Shown here: positions 25,962 to 35,411 of the stretch, in pieces | Position numbering within the stretch: the stretch's first letter is position 1 | Layout of the letters: each line of letters begins with the position of its first letter | Assembly (NCBI GenBank): GCA_021808665.1 | Contig: JAKBBA010000004.1 | Span: forward strand, 62,001 to 126,000 | Direction of reading: 5' to 3' | Length of the DNA: 64,000 nt | DNA from: Actinomycetes bacterium | GTDB taxonomy: Bacteria; Actinomycetota; Acidimicrobiia; Acidimicrobiales; Palsa-688 | The notes under the pieces: model-generated | The model's input: the letters and a program-made list of their open reading frames with translations, nothing else | Database searches by the model: none | What the model was told of the DNA's origin: nothing | Program-made: the position numbers and the translations under genes

Positions 25962-27401
25962 ATGGTCATGACCGTCGGAGCTCTCATCGCTGACCTGCGC
26001 GGCGCGCTAGGAGTCGAGAGTGTCCACGCTGACCCGTTCGAGACGACGCTTTACGATCGCGACGCGTCCACCATGCGCGGACGTTGTGCTGTGGTGTGCT
26101 TCCCGACGTCCACCGAAGAGGTCTCCGCCACGCTACGAACGTGCCGCAAGCACGACTGGCCGTTCGTTGCCCGAGGCTCGGGGACCGGGCTCGCCGGTGG
26201 AGCCGTCCCGAGCGGACCGAAGCCGCCGGTAGTAGTGGTCACGACGAGAATGAACCGTATTCTTGAGGTCAACGTGGAGAGCCGTCTGGCTTGGGTGGAG
26301 CCAGGCGTAATCAACCTGGACCTTTCCCGCGCCGTCGCCGAGCATGGCTTGTTCTTCGCCCCGGATCCCTCGTCGCAGCAGTCCTGCTCGGTCGGCGGTA
26401 ACGTCGCTAACAACTCCGGAGGTCCTCACTGTCTTCTCTACGGGGTGACCAACGCACACGTGGCAGCTTTAGAAGTGGTCCTTTCCGATGGGGAGGTGGT
26501 CCAGCTCGGAGGGTTGGACGCCGAACCGGACGGCCTCGACCTGCGCGGTTGTTTCGTCGGCAGCGAAGGGACCATGGGAATAGCTACTCGGATCTGCGTT
26601 CGACTGACCGAAAAGCCCAGGAGCGTCTCTACGCTATTGGCTGACTTCATCGACATGGACAGTGCTGCAAGAGCGGTTAGCGCTGTCATAGCCGCTGGGA
26701 TCGTACCCGCCGCTTTGGAAATGATGGACAAGACGATCATCGCGGTGGTCGAAGCGTACGTGCAGGCCGGGCTTCCCACCGACGCCGAGGCGCTGCTGCT
26801 GGTCGAGCTCGACGGTCTGCCCGCAGGGGTTCGAGTCGAGTCCGAGGCGGTGGCGGCGGTACTGTCAGGCTACGGGGCTCGCAGCGTACGAGTCGCCTCA
26901 GACGAGACCGAACGAGCGGCGTGGTGGAAGGCGAGGAAGTCCGCTTTCGGGGCGGTCGCCAGGATCGCTCCCAACTACTACCTGCACGACTGCGTCGTGC
27001 CCCGCTCGGTGCTGGTAGACGTCCTAAGCGAGGTAAACGAGATCGCCCGGGTGAGAGGCCTGGTAGTCGGCAACGTCTTCCACGCAGGCGACGGAAACCT
27101 GCACCCGCTGATCGTCTTCGACCGTCGCCAGCCCGGCGTGGAGGCGAAGGTGCACGAGGCCGGGAAACTGATCATAGAAGCGTGCGTGCGGGCAGGAGGA
27201 ACTCTCTCCGGTGAGCACGGCATCGGCCTCGAGAAGCGTGAAGCGATGGCCTTGGTTTTCACCGAGGCGGACATGGCCGCCCAGAAGTGCTTGAGGGACG
27301 CTTTCGACCCAGAAGGCCGCTGCAACCCCGAAAAGGTCCTGCCGTCGGGGGCTGCCGGATGCGGTGAGCTCGCGTCAGTTCCTGAAGGCGTTTGGATATG
27401 A
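25962..27401 (+). CDS. glcD: Glycolate oxidase subunit GlcD-like, FAD-linked oxidase
   Basis: A 479-residue PCMH-type flavoprotein, the catalytic FAD subunit of a three-part glycolate/2-hydroxyacid dehydrogenase. FAD-binding motifs include FVARGSGTGLAGGAVPSGP, SVGGNVANNSGGPHCLLYG and CFVGSEGTMGIATRICVRL; the C-terminal domain has VGNVFHAGDGNLHPLIVFD and SGEHGIGLEKREAM. It begins a coupled operon: its TGA overlaps the glcE ATG (ATGA), and glcE overlaps glcF in the same way. Electrons from glycolate would pass through GlcF iron-sulfur clusters to the membrane quinone pool or ETF. Confidence 0.9.
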   Translation: MVMTVGALIADLRGALGVESVHADPFETTLYDRDASTMRGRCAVVCFPTSTEEVSATLRTCRKHDWPFVARGSGTGLAGGAVPSGPKPPVVVVTTRMNRILEVNVESRLAWVEPGVINLDLSRAVAEHGLFFAPDPSSQQSCSVGGNVANNSGGPHCLLYGVTNAHVAALEVVLSDGEVVQLGGLDAEPDGLDLRGCFVGSEGTMGIATRICVRLTEKPRSVSTLLADFIDMDSAARAVSAVIAAGIVPAALEMMDKTIIAVVEAYVQAGLPTDAEALLLVELDGLPAGVRVESEAVAAVLSGYGARSVRVASDETERAAWWKARKSAFGAVARIAPNYYLHDCVVPRSVLVDVLSEVNEIARVRGLVVGNVFHAGDGNLHPLIVFDRRQPGVEAKVHEAGKLIIEACVRAGGTLSGEHGIGLEKREAMALVFTEADMAAQKCLRDAFDPEGRCNPEKVLPSGAAGCGELASVPEGVWI

Positions 27402-28459
27402 GCTCCCGCCTGGAGGCCTTCGCCGGCGAGGTCGGCGGCGTCGAAGCTGGACCCGTTACATGCAGGGGCGGTGGTACCCAGTGGCATCTGGGCGGCGTGG
27501 CTTCATCTGCGGCTCGACAGGTGGTCGCTCCTTGCGGGGTCGTAGAGCACCAACCGCAGGAAATGATCGTCCGCGTTGGGGCTGCCACGACCGTCGCCGA
27601 GCTGCAAGAAGCGGTCTCTGCGAAGGGCCAGCTCGTCGCTATCGAAGCCGACAACCCCGAGCAGGCGACCGTCGGAGGAGTGCTCGCCTGCGGTCGGACA
27701 GGGCTCCGCCGGCTCGGGCGCGGCCCGCTCCGAGACTGCGTGCTCGAGGTCACCGCGGTAACCTCAGCCGGCCGTCTCGTGCGCTCAGGGGCTCCGTTAG
27801 TCAAGAACGTCACAGGCTTCGACCTGTGCAGGCTCCTGGTCGGCTCCTACGGAAGCCTGGCATTTTTCGCCGAGGTCGTGTTGCGCTGCGTGCCCAAACC
27901 TCAGACCGAGCGCTGGTACTTCTCGCATGATGCGGATCCTTTCGACGTCAGATCCCGCCTCTACAAGCCGTTGTCGGTGCTCTGGGACGGCGAGAGGACC
28001 TGGGTGGGGCTAGCGGGCTACGAGGTAGATGTGGCAAATCAGGCGGCGGAGGTGCTCGGCGGCTTCGTGGAGGTTCCAGGGCCGCCCCAGGTCCCCGGCG
28101 GTGCAGCGGGGATACGCCTATCCCTCCCAGCGAGCGACCTGAGGAATCTGTCGCCCGTACCAGCGGCCCCGTCCACTCAAGGTGCCAGCTGGCTGGCTGA
28201 GATCGGCGTCGGAGTGCTGCACTGCGACGAGGCCGCGAAGGAACAACTCTGCGAAGGAGGAGTCCTGGTGGGCAAACGAGCCACGAAGCCCACAGCGGCG
28301 CTGTTGGAGCTCCACCGTCGGATCAAGGAGAACTTCGACCCGTCAGGCAGGATGAACCCCTCGCGCAGCCCCTTGGCGGATCATGCAGCGTCGCTTGCCC
28401 GCCCGGAGCCGATCGAGGTGGAAGTGCCGGCGTCCGGGGGGTCGTTGTGGGCCCGGTGA
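27398..28459 (+). CDS. glcE: Glycolate oxidase subunit GlcE-like, FAD-binding
   Basis: A 353-residue second FAD-domain subunit. It has the shortened PCMH core expected of GlcE: IVRVGAATTVAELQEAVSAKGQLVAIE, EQATVGGVLACGRTG, LVKNVTGFDLCRLLVGSYGSLAFF, and the C-terminal IKENFDPSGRMNPSR, but lacks the GDGNLH/EHGIG catalytic motifs of GlcD. ATG 27398 overlaps the glcD stop by four bases; the TTG two codons earlier is less likely. Confidence 0.88.
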   Translation: MSSRLEAFAGEVGGVEAGPVTCRGGGTQWHLGGVASSAARQVVAPCGVVEHQPQEMIVRVGAATTVAELQEAVSAKGQLVAIEADNPEQATVGGVLACGRTGLRRLGRGPLRDCVLEVTAVTSAGRLVRSGAPLVKNVTGFDLCRLLVGSYGSLAFFAEVVLRCVPKPQTERWYFSHDADPFDVRSRLYKPLSVLWDGERTWVGLAGYEVDVANQAAEVLGGFVEVPGPPQVPGGAAGIRLSLPASDLRNLSPVPAAPSTQGASWLAEIGVGVLHCDEAAKEQLCEGGVLVGKRATKPTAALLELHRRIKENFDPSGRMNPSRSPLADHAASLARPEPIEVEVPASGGSLWAR

Positions 28460-29622
28460 GCGCCGCTGACCCCTTGGGACTCAACCCCGACGAGCTCGCC
28501 TGCTGCGTCTCGTGCGGCCTGTGCCTTTCGACATGCCCCACCTTCCGGGTAAGTGGAGAGGAGGCCAAATCGCCCCGAGGTAGGATCGCAGCGATGCGCC
28601 TCGTCAGCGAAGGGGCTCCTGTCACGGACAGCTTCTTGGAGGTCATATCCTCCTGCGTGATGTGCAGAGCATGCGAAACGGCCTGCCCGTCGTCTGTGCA
28701 TTTCGGTTCGCTCATGGAGGACACCCGTGCCTCCCTTGCCGCTAGGGCCGTCCCCCCCTGGCAGACGCTCGCTTACAGTGTGCTCGAAAGGCCAAAACTA
28801 CTCCGGGTACTGACGGCCGTCGGAGCGGTTGTGCAACGGTGTCACCTGATCCCCCGGGGGATCGAGCGACGCCTCAGCCTGCCGCGCCTGCCGGTCCGCC
28901 AGGAGGCTTTGGCGTCGACAGGAAACGACGTCTGGTTGTTCACAGGCTGCGTAATGGACGCCTGGCAGAGACCAGTGCACGCTGCCACGATCGCGGTGCT
29001 TGCTGCGATGGGATTCGGAGTTTCCCTGCCAGGATCGGACGGCGCATGTTGCGGCGCACTTCACTCCCATGCAGGTCTCAAGTCGAAAGCCAAGATGCTG
29101 GCATCGAACGTTATAGCTGCATTTCCCGGCGACGCTCCGGTGCTGGTCGACTCGGCCGGCTGCGGTGCTCAGCTTCTTGACTACGCCCGTCTCGTAGGCA
29201 CCGACGAAGCCGCCAGGTTCGCGATGCGAGTCCACGACGTCCACGAGTGGGTCGCCGACAGAGCTCACCTGCTGCCACCCGTCAAACCCGACGCAATACC
29301 GCTCCGGGTAGCCGTCCAAGACCCCTGCCACCTCCGTCACGTGCAGAGATCTCACCTTCCCGTTCGTGAGGTCTTATCGCGTTACGCGTCGGTTGTCGAA
29401 CTCGACGACGACGGCGTGTGCTGCGGCGCTGGCGGCGCTTATAGTGCCCTTCGGCCGAAGATGGCCCGGGCGATCCGCCAGGCGAAGCTCCAGTTGATAG
29501 ACCGGGTGGCCCCTGACGTAGTCGCCAGCGCTAACCCGGGCTGCTCGTTGTGGCTGGCCGGGGGCGGAGCACGGGTCGAGCACCCCATGCTTTTGGTGGC
29601 GCAAAGGGCCGGGCTGATATGA
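28456..29622 (+). CDS. glcF: Glycolate oxidase iron-sulfur subunit GlcF-like
   Basis: A 388-residue iron-sulfur protein. Two 4Fe-4S motifs stand at the N-terminus, CVSCGLCLSTCPTF (about 17-30) and CVMCRACETACPSS (about 66-79). Two CCG (heterodisulfide-reductase type) motifs follow, DGACCGALHSHAG and DGVCCGAGGAYS, each with a companion Cys (FTGCVMDAW, DPCHLRHVQ). This is the normal GlcF layout. GTG 28456 overlaps the glcE stop (GTGA). It would carry electrons from GlcD to the respiratory chain. Confidence 0.9.
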   Translation: MSAADPLGLNPDELACCVSCGLCLSTCPTFRVSGEEAKSPRGRIAAMRLVSEGAPVTDSFLEVISSCVMCRACETACPSSVHFGSLMEDTRASLAARAVPPWQTLAYSVLERPKLLRVLTAVGAVVQRCHLIPRGIERRLSLPRLPVRQEALASTGNDVWLFTGCVMDAWQRPVHAATIAVLAAMGFGVSLPGSDGACCGALHSHAGLKSKAKMLASNVIAAFPGDAPVLVDSAGCGAQLLDYARLVGTDEAARFAMRVHDVHEWVADRAHLLPPVKPDAIPLRVAVQDPCHLRHVQRSHLPVREVLSRYASVVELDDDGVCCGAGGAYSALRPKMARAIRQAKLQLIDRVAPDVVASANPGCSLWLAGGGARVEHPMLLVAQRAGLI

Positions 29623-29825
29623 CTGGTGCGCTCGCCGGCATCGTCGAACGCCTGCAGGCCATCTCGGAGGAGCTCACCGACCTCGGCATGGCGAGCATGC
29701 GCGAGGCACTGCGCAGGGCGGAAAAGCGCGACCCGGTCGAACGGCGCCTCGCTCAAGCACGGCGCTCGGTAGACAAGGCGGCGGCGCTGCTAGACGCTTT
29801 GAACAGCGACGACCAGCAAGCCTGA
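29619..29825 (+). CDS. Small helical protein coupled to glcF
   Basis: A 68-residue protein whose ATG overlaps the glcF stop (ATATGA), so it is translated with the glc operon. It is predicted all-helical and charged (IVERLQAISEELTDLGMASM, ALRRAEKRDPVERRLAQARR) with heptad-like Leu/Ala spacing, compatible with a coiled coil. No cysteine or membrane segment. Function unknown; it may assist the glycolate oxidase complex. It ends 5 bases from the convergent etfB stop. Confidence 0.6.
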   Translation: MTGALAGIVERLQAISEELTDLGMASMREALRRAEKRDPVERRLAQARRSVDKAAALLDALNSDDQQA

Positions 29826-29830
29826 AGTCA

Positions 29831-30727
29831 TCAGGCTGAGCTGGTCTCGCCGGCCAGGTACCCGTGAGCGCTAAGGAAGGCGACCAACTCATCCGTTGCC
29901 TCTTCGGGATCCAGAGGGCCGATCACACGGTTTGTGCTGCCCGTTACATTCGCGCCTGCCAAGGCGACGAGACGTTCGTGGGCATCACCGAGGGGAGGCG
30001 CGACGCGCAGCGCCCGGGGCCGGTAGGCCTGCGGTGCTGCGAGGTCGACCGTTCCCGGCAACTCCACTTCGACCGCAGATACTACCTCGGCCACGTCGCG
30101 GGGAGCCCCTATGAGCGATCTGAGATCGGCTCGGCGCAGGCGGACGCCGGCGGCTTCGACGGATAGCACCGACGGACTTGTCACCGCTATGCGCTCCCTC
30201 CAACCACCCTCTAGACGCTTGTCTACTCGCAGCGTCAAATATCCGGTCATCTCCACCGCCACCAATCCCAACGCGTGCGGCATTCGCAGCTTCGCTGCGA
30301 GCAGACCGGGGACTGCTCCTACGCCGTGTCGGGCGGACCGGTCACCGCAGACGACCATCGCTGCCGGCCCGGCCCGGCGTATCTGTTCGGCAAGCTGACC
30401 GGCCACCCAGGGTGGGTCTCCGGCTATCTCGGCGGGACTCAAGTCGCGCGGCGCGCCGTTGCGGCCAGTGTCAACCCTGCAGACTGTGGCGCCCAGGGCG
30501 GCGACCTCAGCGAGGGCGACCTCCCATTCGGGGGGACCGACCGTGATCGCTACCACAGGGAGACCCCACGCTTCGCCCATGCGCAAGGCGTACTCGACGG
30601 CGGCCGCGTCAGAAGCGCTAAGAGCGGCCCTGCGCTCGTCGACGGTTACCCTGCCACTGAGCGGATCGACCAGCGGTCTCAGGTCGTCAGGGGCCACGCA
30701 CACGAACAGCGAAGGCGTATTAGCCAC
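29831..30727 (-). CDS. etfB: Electron transfer flavoprotein beta subunit, mycofactocin-associated type
   Basis: A 298-residue ETF beta subunit. Recognisable elements are LVDPLSGRVTVDERRAALSA, DAAAVEYALRMGEAWGLPVV, AMVVCGDRSARHGVGAVPGLLAAKLRMPHALGLV and SVLSVEAAGVRLRRADLRSLI, in family order. The divergent sequence and the neighbourhood of OYE-type reductases match the ETF named as mycofactocin-associated. It pairs with EtfA at 32341, taking electrons from dehydrogenases and passing them to the ETF-quinone oxidoreductase at 31013. GTG 30727 overlaps the ferredoxin stop by 8 bases. Last gene of the minus-strand operon. Confidence 0.85.
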   Translation of the reverse strand: MANTPSLFVCVAPDDLRPLVDPLSGRVTVDERRAALSASDAAAVEYALRMGEAWGLPVVAITVGPPEWEVALAEVAALGATVCRVDTGRNGAPRDLSPAEIAGDPPWVAGQLAEQIRRAGPAAMVVCGDRSARHGVGAVPGLLAAKLRMPHALGLVAVEMTGYLTLRVDKRLEGGWRERIAVTSPSVLSVEAAGVRLRRADLRSLIGAPRDVAEVVSAVEVELPGTVDLAAPQAYRPRALRVAPPLGDAHERLVALAGANVTGSTNRVIGPLDPEEATDELVAFLSAHGYLAGETSSA

Positions 30728-30977
30728 GTCGGAACACCACACCGAAACCGCCTTGGGGGTAACTCCACGAGATCGCACCCACCTTGTTGCAGACCATGTA
30801 GCAGGTCCCGCACTCGAAGCACTGCTCGTAGTTGAACAGAATTCCCCCTTCCGCGGTCTGGGCGAAGAGGTTCGCCGGGCACGCTGTAACGCACTCGCGA
30901 GTGGTACACGACGAGCACACCTCAGTGTCGACGGTTATGTGAGCGTGTTCGGCGACACGGAACTCGACGGTAGCCAT
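30720..30977 (-). CDS. fixX: FixX-type 4Fe-4S ferredoxin
   Basis: An 85-residue ferredoxin-like protein. Cysteines are CSSCTTRECVTACPANLF and CFECGTCYMVCNKVGAISW, giving one complete CxxCxxCxxxC cluster site (the second) and an altered first site, as in FixX of the FixABCX complex and the ferredoxin domain of ETF-ubiquinone oxidoreductase. ATG 30977 has GAGGAG 3 bases upstream, closer than usual; GTG 30998 is an alternative. It lies between the FixC-like protein and EtfB, and would link FAD of FixC to quinone. Confidence 0.88.
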   Translation of the reverse strand: MATVEFRVAEHAHITVDTEVCSSCTTRECVTACPANLFAQTAEGGILFNYEQCFECGTCYMVCNKVGAISWSYPQGGFGVVFRRG

Positions 30978-31012
30978 TCGCTCCTCGAACGACACCACCC
31001 GCGAGTCGGGCC

Positions 31013-32344
31013 TCAACGGAACGTCCTCGCGGCTTCGAGGCCGTCCTTGGCGAGATGCCGCAGCTTCAGACCGTGCGCGAGCATGGAACGCCGAGCGAGT
31101 TTCGCCAGTCCTGGCTTGGGCGCCGGGTTGTCCACGGTGAACATCTGCTCGGCCAGGTCGCACAACACCTTGTTGTAAACGCCCTGCACCCGCTCTGAAA
31201 GCACGAGCGCCGGCGCCCGCCGGAGGCGCACGTGGTCAGCGAGCACGAAACTAGCGTCGAGCTCCCGGCGGTAGCCGCCGAGGCCGTTTGCGGTCGTGTC
31301 GTCAGCCGCTATCGCCGCTGCCGCCGCACGGCCGGCTGCTAGACCCGCCCCGAGAGCAAAGTTGACACCTTCCAGCCACAAGCCAGCCGCCAGGGTCATC
31401 CCGGCAGCGTCGCCAGCTACGAGCAGGCCGTCGGCGATGAGATCCGGCATCGAGTCGTATCCTCCCTCGGGGATCAGGTGGGCGGAGTATTCCCTCAAGG
31501 TCGTGTTGCGCAGGTAAGGGGCGATCGACGGGTGAGCCTTGAAAGACGCTACGAGCTCCTCCGGCCGGCGCTTCGACGCCGCAAGACCGTCGAGCGCTAC
31601 CACAACCCCGACCGACACCGAGTCGTGGTTGGTGTAGAGGAAGCCTCCGCCGGGAATGCCGCCCGTCGCGCCGAGAGCTTCGATGTCTAAGCCCTCGCGC
31701 GCAGCGAGACCGAAGCGGGACTCGATGACCTCTGGCTCTATGTCTAGAACTTCTTTCACTCCGAGAGTGAACTGCGAGGTCGAAATGTCACGGTGCAGGC
31801 CCGCCGACTTGGCAAGGAAGGAGTTAACCCCGTCCGCTGCGACGACGACCTTGGCGCGCAGCTCGCCGTCCGGGCGATCCGTGCGGACTCCGCAGACGCG
31901 ACCGTTCGAGTCGCGAAGCAGCCCTGTGGCGACAGTGGAGCACACCAACCGGGCGCCCTGAGCAACCGCCTTATCAGCGAGCCAGCTGTCGAAGTCGGCA
32001 CGGTACACGGTCATGCCGTTATAGGGCGGGTCGCCCCAAGCCTGAGAGCGCACATCGAAGCTAACGGATTGCGAGGGGGTAAGCACCATCGTCGAACGGC
32101 GTACCACCCAGCGTTGCACCGGAACGCTCTCCCACCAAACGGGGTCGATCTGGTCGAGGATTCGACCGTAGACGACGCCGCCGTACACGTTCTTGGAACC
32201 CGGATACGGGCCGCGCTCTACGATAACGACGGACATACCCGCTCTCGCAAGTGCGAAGGCGGCGGCCGAGCCGGCAGGGCCCGCACCGACGACCACCGCG
32301 TCAAAGTCGGCCGCGTCCAAGCCGGTTTTGTCGGAAGGTCTCAC
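31013..32344 (-). CDS. fixC: ETF-quinone oxidoreductase, FixC-like FAD protein
   Basis: A 443-residue FAD-dependent oxidoreductase. The N-terminal dinucleotide fold is AVVVGAGPAGSAAAFALARAG (its first Gly near residue 20) and the second FAD motif is DGLLVAGDAAGMTL; the middle contains YGGVVYGRIL and VVVAADGVNSFLAKSAGLHR. This matches FixC/ETF-QO flavoproteins, which take electrons from reduced ETF and give them to quinone through the FixX ferredoxin. GTG 32344 overlaps the etfA stop (GTGA). The C-terminal half lacks the ferredoxin domain found in mitochondrial ETF-QO, consistent with separate fixX. Confidence 0.9.
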   Translation of the reverse strand: MRPSDKTGLDAADFDAVVVGAGPAGSAAAFALARAGMSVVIVERGPYPGSKNVYGGVVYGRILDQIDPVWWESVPVQRWVVRRSTMVLTPSQSVSFDVRSQAWGDPPYNGMTVYRADFDSWLADKAVAQGARLVCSTVATGLLRDSNGRVCGVRTDRPDGELRAKVVVAADGVNSFLAKSAGLHRDISTSQFTLGVKEVLDIEPEVIESRFGLAAREGLDIEALGATGGIPGGGFLYTNHDSVSVGVVVALDGLAASKRRPEELVASFKAHPSIAPYLRNTTLREYSAHLIPEGGYDSMPDLIADGLLVAGDAAGMTLAAGLWLEGVNFALGAGLAAGRAAAAAIAADDTTANGLGGYRRELDASFVLADHVRLRRAPALVLSERVQGVYNKVLCDLAEQMFTVDNPAPKPGLAKLARRSMLAHGLKLRHLAKDGLEAARTFR

Positions 32345-33378
32345 ATGGTTACCTCAACGTCGGGGGGGACGGTCACACCGAGTCGCCGGGCCAGCTCCGC
32401 CAGGACAGCTGGGGCGTCAGCGACCAGGCCAAGGTCAGCCATGCGGGTCATCGGGCAGAACGGGTCAGTGTTGACGCTGACCACGTGGCGAGCCGCTTCA
32501 ATGCCCCCCACGTGTTGGGATGCCCCTGATATCCCGAAAGCGACATAAAGCTCCGGGGTTACTGTCACTCCAGTAGTGCCGATCTGACGGTCGTGGCTCA
32601 TCCAGCCTGCGTCGCTGACGACGCGGGTGACTCCGGCGGCGCCTCCCATCGCCACGGCCACGGCGCTTAAGAGGTTGAACGCTGATACAGCTCGGTCGTC
32701 CCCGCCTCCTCGTGTGGGAAGGCCGGCCCCGCCGGCAAGGATGCGCCTGGCGTCGGAGAGGTCCATAGTGGCAGGGTCGGGCTCTACAAGGAGACCTTGA
32801 ATAGAACCTTGCTGATCGTCGCGTAGGTGGTCGTCTCCGGTCGGTTCCCGCGGGTCCGGCGAAGCGCGATGCTCACGGTGCACTCTGGCTGGGATCGCCG
32901 TGCCGGGTGTCAGCGGAGGGGTCTGGGTGCCGCCTGCAGGCCTAGGCCAAAGGGAAACGACCGCCGGCGCTCGGGTCCTCGCAGGCACCACAACCTGGCC
33001 GTCCGCTCTGAGGAGGTCGGCTCGAACGACGTCGCTGTCAGGGTCGAAGCTCGCTGACACCGAGCCGGCGAGCCACACCCAGCCCATCTCGTAACAGAGT
33101 GTCGCCGCAAGGTCTCTGCCGTCCGCCGACGCCGGGAGGATCACTAGGCGGACGCCGTCGAGCAAGGGGCTAACAGCGTCGAGGAGCGCCTTCGAGGAAG
33201 TCGCCGACTCCGCCAACCACACGTCCGTGGCGTTGGCCAATGAGGCGACGGCTGCTTGCAAGCCGCTACCTGCCAGCACCACCGAGCCTCCCGCCTCGCT
33301 TATAGCGCCGTCTGCTCCGGGAGGTACGCGACCGTCACGAGCGACGACCACTGCGACGACATCGCCAACACGCGTCAT
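32341..33378 (-). CDS. etfA: Electron transfer flavoprotein alpha subunit
   Basis: A 345-residue ETF alpha subunit. The C-terminal FAD domain is clear: VVSDAGWMSHDRQIGTTG, VTPELYVAFGISGASQHVGG, VVSVNTDPFCPMTRMADLGL. The N-terminal domain is divergent and followed by a charged, Pro-rich insert (residues 160-190, HREHRASPDPREP). ATG 33378 overlaps the upstream OYE-family stop by four bases. Together with EtfB it forms the soluble electron carrier of this locus. Confidence 0.88.
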   Translation of the reverse strand: MTRVGDVVAVVVARDGRVPPGADGAISEAGGSVVLAGSGLQAAVASLANATDVWLAESATSSKALLDAVSPLLDGVRLVILPASADGRDLAATLCYEMGWVWLAGSVSASFDPDSDVVRADLLRADGQVVVPARTRAPAVVSLWPRPAGGTQTPPLTPGTAIPARVHREHRASPDPREPTGDDHLRDDQQGSIQGLLVEPDPATMDLSDARRILAGGAGLPTRGGGDDRAVSAFNLLSAVAVAMGGAAGVTRVVSDAGWMSHDRQIGTTGVTVTPELYVAFGISGASQHVGGIEAARHVVSVNTDPFCPMTRMADLGLVADAPAVLAELARRLGVTVPPDVEVTM

Positions 33379-35411
33379 ATGCGCGACCCTACGCGGTCAC
33401 CTTCGATAACAGCACAGTGCGCCCGTCGAGGCGCAAGGCAGTCACCGACGCGGTGCACCTCGAAAGGCGCTTCGCTCAAGACTCGCCACAAGGCGTCCTC
33501 GGGCTCTTGGTGGGTTGCCACCACGACCCAGTCGGCGACGCGCTGGCTCGCTTCGCCGGTCGGGTGATGGACCAAGGCAAGCTCGATCCCCGCGTGGCCG
33601 CCTTGCTCCGTGTCGGCGCGGTTGACTCCCATGGCTACCAGGTCCGTAGCCTGACGAATTCCCTTGCGGTGGGCTCTGACATTCCACGTCTCCAGGTCCA
33701 AAGTGACTCCGAGGTCCCCTCCGACGACCATCGCCGGCGTTACGATCTCAACCCACGCGCCACGGTCGGCGAGGAGCTCGGCGACCGAAGTCGCCTGGTG
33801 GAAACCGAGTTCGTCGACGATTACCACCCGGCCTTTGGGTTCCGCCCTTCCCTCTAAGACGTCGCGTACGTCCACCACTTGGGGGTTCTCCTCGGGTGCT
33901 CCAGCCCACCACGGTCTCGCCGGACGGGCGCCGGTCGCTAGCACGACAACGTCTGGCGACAAGGACTCGATCACATCGGCGGTCGCCTCGACGCCAGTGC
34001 ATATCTTCACTCCGGCTCTGGCAGCGGCACCGGCCAGGTTCCTCGTCAGGTCGAGGAGCTCTGCTCGGGAGGGAACCGTGGACGCCACGGCGATCTGCCC
34101 GCCCAGGCGGGACTGGCGTTCTAGAAGCGTCACCTCGTGGCCCCGTATCGAGGCGCTCAGCGCAGCTTGAAGGCCGCCCGGGCCGCCACCGACGACGACC
34201 ACTCGGCGCTTCTTAGTTGCCGTCGTTGCCGTCTCGCCGCCCGAGGTCGCCTCGCGACCAGCCTGGGGGTTCTCTATACAGCCGAGCCATCGATTGAGGC
34301 CCATCCTGCCGACGCACTCCTGGTTGCACGACAAGCAGGTCCGGATGTGAGCGGCATTGTCGCTTCGCGCTTTGGCGGCGAAATCGGCGTCGGCTATCTG
34401 TCCGCGCACGACGCCGACGAGGTCGCAGTGTCCGGCGGCGATCGCCTTCTCCGCTTGGAGCGGATCCTTGAAGCGTCCGACACCAACCACTGGGAGGGTC
34501 ACAGAGGATCGGATCGCCGAAGGAATGTAAAGCGAGTAACCGGGAGGGACAGCCATGCTCGCCTCTATCATGAACAGGGTCGCTGTGGCTACACCTATCG
34601 AAGTGTTGATGTAGTCGACCGCACCGCTGTCTTGGAGCATCTTGGCTACTTCGACCGCTTCGTCGATGGTAGTTCCACCTTCGATCAGTTCGTCGCCGCA
34701 CAGGCGCACCCCTAACACCGGGGCACGCCCCAGCGTGTCGCGAACAGCGGACACGATCTCCATGGCGAGCCGCGCGCGATTGCTCAGGGAGCCGCCGTAA
34801 CGGTCCCGACGGTGGTTTGTGGCGGGCGACAAAAAGCCTCGTACTATCGACGAGTGAGAGCATTGAAGCTCGACACCGTCGAAACCGCCGGCTACGCAGT
34901 GCGCAGCGACCGTAGCGTACCCGTCGATCACTTCAGCTATCTCGGCTTCGTCGATAGCTTTGGGGACCTCGCGAAAAAGCGGGTCGGGCACTGCGCTCGG
35001 CGCCCAGACAGGCAGACGCGTGTACATCGATGACGCCTGGCCGCCGTTGTGGTTGATCTGGGCGAGGATCGGGACGTCGAAGTCGTGCACGGCCTCGGTT
35101 ATAGCTAGGTAACGGGGCACGACCTCGGGTTTGAACCCGTGGATCAGCTTCTCGTAGGGCCAGTCGGTCGGATGGGTGGAGTGCTCCTCTGTGATTATCA
35201 GGCCAGCGCCGCCACGAGCCCTGGCGGCGTAGTAGGCGACGTGTTGGTCGCTTGGAAGGCCCTCTTGGGTCGCGTAGTTAGTCAAGTGGGCGGAGAAGAC
35301 GATCCTGTTGGTCAACGTCAGGGAACCGATTCGTATCGGAGCGAAAAGGTGCCGGTAGCGGCCGTGAGGGCTCAACTTAGCGACACCTTCTTCGAAGCCC
35401 CAAGCGACCAT
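33375..35411 (-). CDS. FadH/OYE-family oxidoreductase, mycofactocin-system type 2
   Basis: A 678-residue flavoprotein of the 2,4-dienoyl-CoA reductase type. Residues 1-360 are an FMN TIM barrel (LFAPIRIGSLTLTNRIVFSAH, GFDGVELQCSHSSIVRGFLS, LPVVGVGRF); then comes the 4Fe-4S site CLSCNQECVGRMGLNRWLGC; then FAD and NAD(P)H folds (VVVVGGGPGGLQAALSASIRG). It resembles the family named mycofactocin system FadH/OYE oxidoreductase 2. Substrate unknown; it may reduce an enone or regenerate a redox carrier. It starts 40 bases inside the preceding OYE gene, the largest overlap of the operon. Confidence 0.85.
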   Translation of the reverse strand: MVAWGFEEGVAKLSPHGRYRHLFAPIRIGSLTLTNRIVFSAHLTNYATQEGLPSDQHVAYYAARARGGAGLIITEEHSTHPTDWPYEKLIHGFKPEVVPRYLAITEAVHDFDVPILAQINHNGGQASSMYTRLPVWAPSAVPDPLFREVPKAIDEAEIAEVIDGYATVAAHCVAGGFDGVELQCSHSSIVRGFLSPATNHRRDRYGGSLSNRARLAMEIVSAVRDTLGRAPVLGVRLCGDELIEGGTTIDEAVEVAKMLQDSGAVDYINTSIGVATATLFMIEASMAVPPGYSLYIPSAIRSSVTLPVVGVGRFKDPLQAEKAIAAGHCDLVGVVRGQIADADFAAKARSDNAAHIRTCLSCNQECVGRMGLNRWLGCIENPQAGREATSGGETATTATKKRRVVVVGGGPGGLQAALSASIRGHEVTLLERQSRLGGQIAVASTVPSRAELLDLTRNLAGAAARAGVKICTGVEATADVIESLSPDVVVLATGARPARPWWAGAPEENPQVVDVRDVLEGRAEPKGRVVIVDELGFHQATSVAELLADRGAWVEIVTPAMVVGGDLGVTLDLETWNVRAHRKGIRQATDLVAMGVNRADTEQGGHAGIELALVHHPTGEASQRVADWVVVATHQEPEDALWRVLSEAPFEVHRVGDCLAPRRAHCAVIEGDRVGSRI

